Assembly (NCBI RefSeq): GCF_015207265.1
Contig: NZ_JADEXE010000033.1
Coordinates: 1-37,055 of the forward strand
Length of the DNA: 37,055 nt
Source: Nodosilinea sp. LEGE 07298
GTDB lineage: Bacteria; Cyanobacteriota; Cyanobacteriia; Phormidesmidales; Phormidesmidaceae
Direction of reading: 5' to 3'
Notes under the pieces: model-generated
What the model was told of the DNA's origin: nothing
The model's input: the letters and a program-made list of their open reading frames with translations, nothing else
Database searches by the model: none
In this document: positions 31,786 through 37,055 of the stretch, piece after piece
Position numbering within the stretch: position 1 is the stretch's first letter
Layout: the number at the start of each line of letters is the position of its first letter
Made by a program: the position numbers and the translations under genes

Positions 31786-32961
31786 CTAATGGGGCAGGAA
31801 CACGCAGTCGGTGGCTGCCCAGTCGAGCACGACCACCTGACCTTCAGTGAAGGGGGTGGTAATCCAGTCGGGGGTGCGGGCTTTGTAGAGCACTTCTATG
31901 CCGCCGCGCTCAAGCACCAGAGAGACGCGGGTAACGTAGCCGGTAAACTCGACGGCGGTGATGCGGGCAGTAACCCGGTTAGTCGCTGGGCCGCAGGCCG
32001 ATTTTTCCGCCTCATCGAGAGATTTGATCTGCATCAGGTCGGCGCGGATGCAGCAGGCGGCTTCGCTACCGACCTGGGCATAGTCGCCTAGGCACAACAG
32101 CGTGCCGAGATCAGGCACATCTAGCTGAATGAACTGGCCATGGGTATCTTGTACGGCGCTGGTAACAGTGCCTGCAAAGATGTTGTTGTCGCCGGTAAAG
32201 CGCGCCACAAACTTTGACAAGGGGCGCGAGAAAATTTCGGCGGGGGTGCCAACCTGATCGACTCGACCGTGATCCATGACCACAATCTGGTCAGAGAGGG
32301 AGTAGGCTTCGTCTTGGTTGTGGGTGACTTGGAGAAAGGTCATGCCGAACTGGCGCTGAAGCTTGCGCAGTTCGCCTCGGGTTTTGACGCGCAGCGACTC
32401 GTCGAGGGCACTGAGAGGCTCGTCGAGCATGAGCACCTGGGGGCGGGTAACGAGGGCACGGGCTAAGGCAACCCGCTGCTGCTGGCCGCCGCTGAGCTGG
32501 GCGGGCTTGCGATCGCTAAACTGAGTCAGCCCGACAATTTCCAACATTTCGCCGACCCGCTTGCGGCGCTGATCAATCGATAGACCCCGCATTTTGAGGC
32601 CAAAATCGACGTTATCCCACACGGTTTTGTGGGGAAATAGGGCATAGTTTTGGAACATCATGGCGGTGTTGCGCTGGGTAGCGGGCAACCCGTTAATGCG
32701 CGTATCGCCAATGTAGATGTCTCCTGCGGAAATATCTTCGTGGCCCGCAATCATGCGCATAGTCGTAGTTTTGCCACAGCCGCTGGGACCAAGTAGGCAG
32801 GTGTACGATCCGGCTGGGATGTCGAGGGTGATATTCTGCACAGCTACAAAGGAGCCATATTTCTTAGTGACATCTCGCAGAGAGACCCCCTTTGCCTCGG
32901 CCTGGAGATCGGCAGGGATCGCCTCAGCGATCAGCACCGGTTCTGTCTGTATGTCTTGCAT
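31786..32961 (-). CDS. Polyamine-type ABC transporter ATP-binding protein (PotA-like)
   Basis: A 391-residue ABC ATPase. Walker [10 protein letters not shown] is at about 58-66, Q-loop [11 protein letters not shown], signature LSGGQQQR (156-163), Walker B VLMLDEP (176-182) and H-loop VTHNQDEA. The C-terminal part (about 260-391) is a TOBE-type regulatory domain typical of PotA. First gene of the operon; an NtcA-type promoter lies about 90 bases upstream. Confidence 0.92.
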   Translation of the reverse strand: MQDIQTEPVLIAEAIPADLQAEAKGVSLRDVTKKYGSFVAVQNITLDIPAGSYTCLLGPSGCGKTTTMRMIAGHEDISAGDIYIGDTRINGLPATQRNTAMMFQNYALFPHKTVWDNVDFGLKMRGLSIDQRRKRVGEMLEIVGLTQFSDRKPAQLSGGQQQRVALARALVTRPQVLMLDEPLSALDESLRVKTRGELRKLQRQFGMTFLQVTHNQDEAYSLSDQIVVMDHGRVDQVGTPAEIFSRPLSKFVARFTGDNNIFAGTVTSAVQDTHGQFIQLDVPDLGTLLCLGDYAQVGSEAACCIRADLMQIKSLDEAEKSACGPATNRVTARITAVEFTGYVTRVSLVLERGGIEVLYKARTPDWITTPFTEGQVVVLDWAATDCVFLPH

Positions 32962-33551
32962 AGTGAGGCCCCAAGTTAGAGCTTGATTTCACAAGGTAAA
33001 AAATAGCTCTAATTAGCGTACTTTTACCTGATCCTTGGTCAGCTCCACTTATAAAATTCTCTACAAATGCATACTGTATGCAGAGATACAGTTCTGTCCA
33101 GCGTGACTAGCAGAGACATAACGTTCTGTAACGGCAGCTGGTTAGTTAAGGCAATAGCTAGGTGACAGATAAGCGACAATTTGCTGGCTATATTGCCTGA
33201 TTGAAGGGCAATAGGCCTTGCTAAGTAGCTGCTAGATTTCGTCGACTTGATAGGGTCGGGCAAGATACAAAACTTTAAGCAATGTCTAAGGAAATATAAC
33301 AAAGCTCTCCCAGGCTGCCTCTGGTCTTGAACAATTAAAGCAGCGGGAAAGCGCCCTACAGGGCTTGATCCCTAACCAGGAAACGGTAAATTCTGGGTGG
33401 ATTTTGTCTGTTTATGTTTGCTCATATTCCTAGCATCAATCGTCCAGGCTAAACCCAGCTGGCGATGCACAATCTTGCCATCGGTGATGGTCAATTTTGG
33501 ATTTAGATAGGTTTGGTTTCCTCCTTAATAACCTCATTGAGAGACTGTTGA
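32962..33551. other. Divergent intergenic region with an NtcA-type promoter for the ABC operon
   Basis: No gene is supported; an 87-codon minus-strand frame (33039-33302) starts upstream of, and reads through, the predicted promoter. Besides the NtcA-type promoter it holds a perfect palindrome TGCATACTGTATGCA (33068-33082) that overlaps the NtcA box. The region before the PTS gene shows no operator that I can recognise. Confidence 0.5.
33048..33089 (-). promoter_or_regulatory. NtcA-type promoter of the polyamine-type ABC operon
   Basis: On the minus strand GTATCTCTGCATAC (33089-33076) fits GTA-N8-TAC. After 22 bases follows TATAAG (33053-33048), one base from TATAAT. The layout fits an NtcA-activated promoter, with a start near 33041 and a leader of about 80 bases. 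A palindrome TGCATACTGTATGCA overlaps the box and could bind a second regulator. Confidence 0.55.
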
Positions 33552-36002
33552 ATGATTAACCTAACGCCGGAGGATGTGCGGCTTAAGGCGATCGCCCGTA
33601 GCAAAGAAGACGCGATTCGTCAGGTTGGAGACCTGCTGGTCGCCAGTGGCCATATTCAGCCGGGCTATGTCGACAGCATGCTGGCGCGGGAGACTCAGGC
33701 CAACACCTACCTGGGCAACAGCATCGCCATTCCCCACGGGCAGCCCGCCCAGCGCGACCTGATTGTAACCACAGGCATTGCGGTAGTGCAAATTCCGGCT
33801 GGGGTGGAGTGGAGCCCCGGTGAGGTGGTGCGGCTGGTGGTGGGTATTGCGGCTAAGTCGGACGAGCACCTGCAAATTCTGACCAATTTGACCCACGTGC
33901 TGGATGACCCCGCTGCTGTCCAGCAGCTCGTGGAGACCGATGCCCCTCAGGTGATTTGCGATCGCCTCACCGGCAAGTCTTCCCCCAGCGGCAAAGGGCT
34001 GGATATCGAGGGCTTTGACCAGTTTGTCGATGTCACGATCGATGCCCCAACCGGGCTGCACGCTCGGCCCGCGACGGTGTTTGCCGATCTGGCAAAATCC
34101 TTTAGTGCTGAGGTGCGGGTGCGCTACGGCGACCAGGTGGCCAACGGCAAAAGCCTGATGTCGCTGCTAAAGCTGGGGGTTGAAAGAGATGGCACGGTGC
34201 GGGTGCTGGCCAAGGGCAGCGATGCGGCCCAGGCGCTGAATGCGCTTCAGCAGGCGGTCGAGGACGGACTGGAAGATGAGGATGAATCGACGGTTGCCCC
34301 AGCGCTCCAGCTGCCAGCGCTGGTGTTGGAGAGCCGTGCGATCGCAGGTGTTTCTGCATCTCCAGGGTTAGCTATTGCCCCCCTGCACCGTTTCCACCGC
34401 ACTAAGCTAGAGTTTGCCGAGACCGCTACGGATTCTGCCGCAGAGCAGGATCGGTTGAGGGATGCGATCGCCTTCGCCGACATCGATCTAACCGACCTCT
34501 ACACCACCATCAAAGAGCGATCCGGTAAGGCTAAGGCCGCGATCTTTCAGGCCCACCGCGAGTTTTTGGCCGACCCTGAGCTACAGCAGGAGGCGTTGAA
34601 CCGCATTCCGCCCCACCACAGTGCGCCCTGGGCCTGGCAGCAGGTGATCGAGGCCAGGGCCAAGGAGCTGGAGGCACTGGCCGATCCCGTGCTTTCGGGG
34701 CGGGCGGCAGACGTGCGGGATGTGGGCCAGCGAGTGCTGGCGCGGCTGGTGGGAGGCGGTGAGGCGGGGGCAGCCCTGCCGGACCATCCGGTAATTTTGA
34801 TCGCCGACGACCTGACCCCTTCGGATACCGCCGGGCTTGACCCCGAAAAGATTCAGGGATTCTGCACGGCGGCGGGTGGGGCGACCTCGCACACGGCGAT
34901 CATTGCGCGATCGCTCAATATTCCCGCCGTCGCCGGGGCCGGGGTAGGACTGTTGGATTTGCCTGAAGGCGCGATCGCTATTCTCGACGGTGATGGTGGG
35001 CAGCTCTATCCCAACCCGACAGAAGCCGATCTGGAGACGGCACGGCAGGCTGAGCGCGATCGCGCCCAGCTCCGCGACATTGAGCAGCAGACCCGCTTTC
35101 AGCCCGCCATTACCACTGACGGCCACCGTATCGAGGTCGTCGCCAACATCGGCGGGCCAGAGGATGCCGCCCCCGCCGTCAATGCCGGGGCCGAAGGCGT
35201 GGGCCTGCTGCGGACAGAATTTCTCTTTCTCAACCGCACCGCGCCACCCACCGAGGATGAACAATTTGCCGCGCTCAGTCAGATGACCCAGGCCCTCAAC
35301 GGTCTGCCGCTAATCGTGCGCACCCTCGACATCGGTGGCGACAAGCATGTGCCCTACCTGAACCAGCCCGCCGAAGACAACCCCTTCCTCGGCATTCGCG
35401 GCGTGCGCCTGTGCCTGGAGCGCACCGACCTGTTTGAAACCCAGCTGCGGGCGATTCTGCGGGCGGCGAGTGGCGGCTACATTCGCATCATGTTCCCCAT
35501 GATCGCCACGCTGGAAGATATTCGCGCCGCCAAGACCGTGTTGGAGTCGGTGCGGGCGACGACCAACGGCCCCCCAGTCGAAATCGGCATGATGGTCGAG
35601 GTGCCCAGCGCCGTGCTGATGGCGGCGGAGTTTGCCCAGGAGGTCGACTTCTTCTCGGTGGGCACCAACGACCTGACCCAGTACCTACTGGCGATGGATC
35701 GGGGTCACCCCACCCTGGCCAAGCAGGCCGACGCTCTGCACCCCGCCGTGCTGCGGGCGATCGCCCAGACGGTGCAGGGGGCGAAGCTCTCTGGTAAGTG
35801 GGTCGGCGTCTGCGGCGGTTTGGCGGGCGATCCTCAGGGCGCTAAGATTCTCGCCGGGCTGGGGGTCAAAGAGCTGAGCATGGATATCCCCAGCATTCCG
35901 AAGGTCAAAGCGCGACTGCGGGGCGCATCGATGAAGCAGATGAAGCGACTGGCCCAGCGGGCGATCGCCTGCCGCACCGCTGAGGAGGTGAGGGCACTAT
36001 GA
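33552..36002 (+). CDS. Fructose PTS multiphosphoryl transfer protein (EIIA-HPr-EI fusion)
   Basis: An 816-residue fusion of three phosphotransferase domains. EIIA-Fru is at about 1-142, with phospho-His62 in IAIPHGQ; HPr at about 155-245, with His170 in GLHARPA and GKSLMSLL around Ser201; Enzyme I at about 262-816, with His447 in [13 protein letters not shown], then [18 protein letters not shown] and [10 protein letters not shown]. Phosphate passes from PEP through EI and HPr to EIIA and on to the membrane EIIBC, which should be encoded nearby but is not in the window. All active-site residues are intact. The stop overlaps the next gene by four bases (ATGA), as in fru operons. Confidence 0.92.
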   Translation: MINLTPEDVRLKAIARSKEDAIRQVGDLLVASGHIQPGYVDSMLARETQANTYLGNSIAIPHGQPAQRDLIVTTGIAVVQIPAGVEWSPGEVVRLVVGIAAKSDEHLQILTNLTHVLDDPAAVQQLVETDAPQVICDRLTGKSSPSGKGLDIEGFDQFVDVTIDAPTGLHARPATVFADLAKSFSAEVRVRYGDQVANGKSLMSLLKLGVERDGTVRVLAKGSDAAQALNALQQAVEDGLEDEDESTVAPALQLPALVLESRAIAGVSASPGLAIAPLHRFHRTKLEFAETATDSAAEQDRLRDAIAFADIDLTDLYTTIKERSGKAKAAIFQAHREFLADPELQQEALNRIPPHHSAPWAWQQVIEARAKELEALADPVLSGRAADVRDVGQRVLARLVGGGEAGAALPDHPVILIADDLTPSDTAGLDPEKIQGFCTAAGGATSHTAIIARSLNIPAVAGAGVGLLDLPEGAIAILDGDGGQLYPNPTEADLETARQAERDRAQLRDIEQQTRFQPAITTDGHRIEVVANIGGPEDAAPAVNAGAEGVGLLRTEFLFLNRTAPPTEDEQFAALSQMTQALNGLPLIVRTLDIGGDKHVPYLNQPAEDNPFLGIRGVRLCLERTDLFETQLRAILRAASGGYIRIMFPMIATLEDIRAAKTVLESVRATTNGPPVEIGMMVEVPSAVLMAAEFAQEVDFFSVGTNDLTQYLLAMDRGHPTLAKQADALHPAVLRAIAQTVQGAKLSGKWVGVCGGLAGDPQGAKILAGLGVKELSMDIPSIPKVKARLRGASMKQMKRLAQRAIACRTAEEVRAL

Positions 36003-36955
36003 CCCACCCCCCCAGAACGCAACGGATTGCTACGGTAACGCTGAATCCTGCGATCGATCAGACGGTCTCGATTCCCAACTTTCAGGCCAACGTCGTGAAC
36101 AGGGTCGACTGGAAGCAGGACGATGCAGGTGGTAAAGGTGTAAATGTGGCCTCTTTCCTAGCCGAAGCGGGTCATAAGGTCAGTGTCAGCGGCTTTCTAG
36201 GTCGAGAAAACAACACTCTATTTAAGACACTTTTTCACCAAAAGGGAATCGAAGACCACTTCGTCTATCTACCTGGTGAAACCCGCATCAACATCAAGAT
36301 CGTGGATGACGCTCAGGGCCAGGTAACTGACATCAACTACCCCGGCCAATCACCTACCCACCAGGATGTCGATGGGTTGAAAAATGTGGTGCGGGCTCTG
36401 GTGGGAAGCTGCGACTGGTTCATCTTCTCGGGCAGCGTGCCAGCGGGGCTATCTAACGACATTTACGACGAGCTGATCGGCCCCCTCAAGGCTCAGGGCA
36501 AAACCGTGATTCTCGACACCAGCGGCGACGCCCTGCGCTTCGGCCTGCCCGCCAAGCCCGACCTGATCAAACCCAACCAGGCCGAACTAGAAGAGGTTTT
36601 AAACACCCGTCTATCTAGCCACGCTGAGATTGTTGCCGCCGCCCGCGAGCTAATTGCTTCAGGTATTCCCTATGTGGTGGTATCGATGGGGGCCGATGGG
36701 GCGCTGTTTATCGATCGCACCCAAGCCTTCCACGCCCAGCCCCCCGCCGTCGAGATCAAGAGCACCGTTGGCGCAGGCGATGCCATGGTGGCAGGCACCG
36801 TAGCGGGGCTGGTCAACGGCCAGTCTCTGCGAGATTGCGCTGCCCTAGGCACGGCATTTTCGATGGGGGCGCTGGGCCAGATCGGGCCGAGGCTACCGCC
36901 CATGGCGCAGATCCAGGCCATGCAAGATTCAGTCACCGTGCGGGAGATCAGTTGA
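35999..36955 (+). CDS. fruK: 1-phosphofructokinase
   Basis: A 318-residue PfkB-family kinase. It makes fructose 1,6-bisphosphate from the fructose 1-phosphate delivered by the PTS. TLNPAIDQTVSI (14-25) and GGKGVNVASFLAEAG (44-58) form the substrate side; LIKPNQAELEEVL and STVGAGDAMVAGT (255-267) hold the anion hole and catalytic Asp261. GAGG lies five bases before the ATG, inside the end of the upstream gene, so the two are translationally coupled. The next expected gene, fruA (EIIBC), would lie beyond the window. Confidence 0.92.
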   Translation: MTHPPRTQRIATVTLNPAIDQTVSIPNFQANVVNRVDWKQDDAGGKGVNVASFLAEAGHKVSVSGFLGRENNTLFKTLFHQKGIEDHFVYLPGETRINIKIVDDAQGQVTDINYPGQSPTHQDVDGLKNVVRALVGSCDWFIFSGSVPAGLSNDIYDELIGPLKAQGKTVILDTSGDALRFGLPAKPDLIKPNQAELEEVLNTRLSSHAEIVAAARELIASGIPYVVVSMGADGALFIDRTQAFHAQPPAVEIKSTVGAGDAMVAGTVAGLVNGQSLRDCAALGTAFSMGALGQIGPRLPPMAQIQAMQDSVTVREIS

Positions 36956-36967
36956 TTCCCCGGCTCC

Positions 36968-36988
36968 GTAGGGTGGGCATTGCCCACC
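36968..36988. repeat. Dispersed palindrome family B, copy 5
   Basis: GTAGGGTGGGCATTGCCCACC, 12 bases after the fruK stop, in the opposite orientation to the other copies. The remaining bases to the window end show no gene. Confidence 0.8.
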
Positions 36989-37055
36989 ATCCATCTAGGA
37001 GCAGTACAGCCCCACCCACCTGAACCCGGTACTGTTGCCAAGTTAAAAGGTGGGC

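Noticed and set aside
33039-33302. 87-codon minus-strand frame upstream of the polyamine-type operon
   Set aside because: It runs across the predicted NtcA-type promoter, shows no family pattern and has no ribosome binding site.

Overview
The window is from a cyanobacterium, most likely a filamentous Leptolyngbya/Nodosilinea-like lineage (genus is inference). The evidence is frequent HIP1 octamers (GCGATCGC), cyanobacterial small families (DUF2949, Ycf20/DUF565), a type 2 isopentenyl-diphosphate isomerase, NtcA-type and CRP-type operators, and dispersed GC-rich palindromes between genes. No rRNA, tRNA, CRISPR array, phage gene or intact transposase was found.

Layout. 1-2071: 3' end of a DegT-family aminotransferase, two small cyanobacterial proteins and a four-helix membrane protein. 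2635-4251: an exported amidase. 4457-17006: the most interesting block. On the minus strand are two sulfite/sulfate-type exporters (YeiH-like, TauE-like), then upstream an operon reading AprA-like flavoprotein, AprB-like ferredoxin, HEAT-repeat protein, Mrp/NBP35 ATPase. Divergent from it is a LysR regulator fused to a complete substrate-binding domain. Convergent with the regulator is an SsuABC/TauABC-type ABC transporter whose lipoprotein binding protein ends in a NosL-like domain. The binding domain of the regulator and the transporter's binding protein are clear paralogues. 17400-18600: a CRP-type site and terminator that outline an unannotated small RNA, a TerB-like protein, an orphan minus-strand terminator and the remnant of a histidine kinase. 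18731-21114: a divergent IF-3 with a non-AUG start, a 52-bp perfect palindrome, PyrR and IDI-2. 21172-27679: exported proteins, an amidohydrolase, an RDD/pentapeptide membrane protein and a Ycf20-like protein. 27676-32961: a KDPG aldolase followed upstream by a complete polyamine-type ABC operon. 33552-36955: a fructose PTS fusion protein (EIIA-HPr-EI) overlapping a 1-phosphofructokinase gene.

How the genes may work together (inference). The sulfur-type block looks like one functional unit: uptake of a small organic anion, perhaps an aminosulfonate, by the ABC transporter; sensing of the same or a related ligand in the cytoplasm by the LysR-binding-protein fusion; redox conversion by an AprAB-like pair, with Mrp and the HEAT protein as possible maturation or assembly factors; and export of sulfite or sulfate. 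NtcA-type boxes (GTA-N8-TAC) lie before the regulator gene, the binding-protein gene and the polyamine-type ABC operon. With the exported amidase this suggests nitrogen scavenging. The substrate is not known from sequence.
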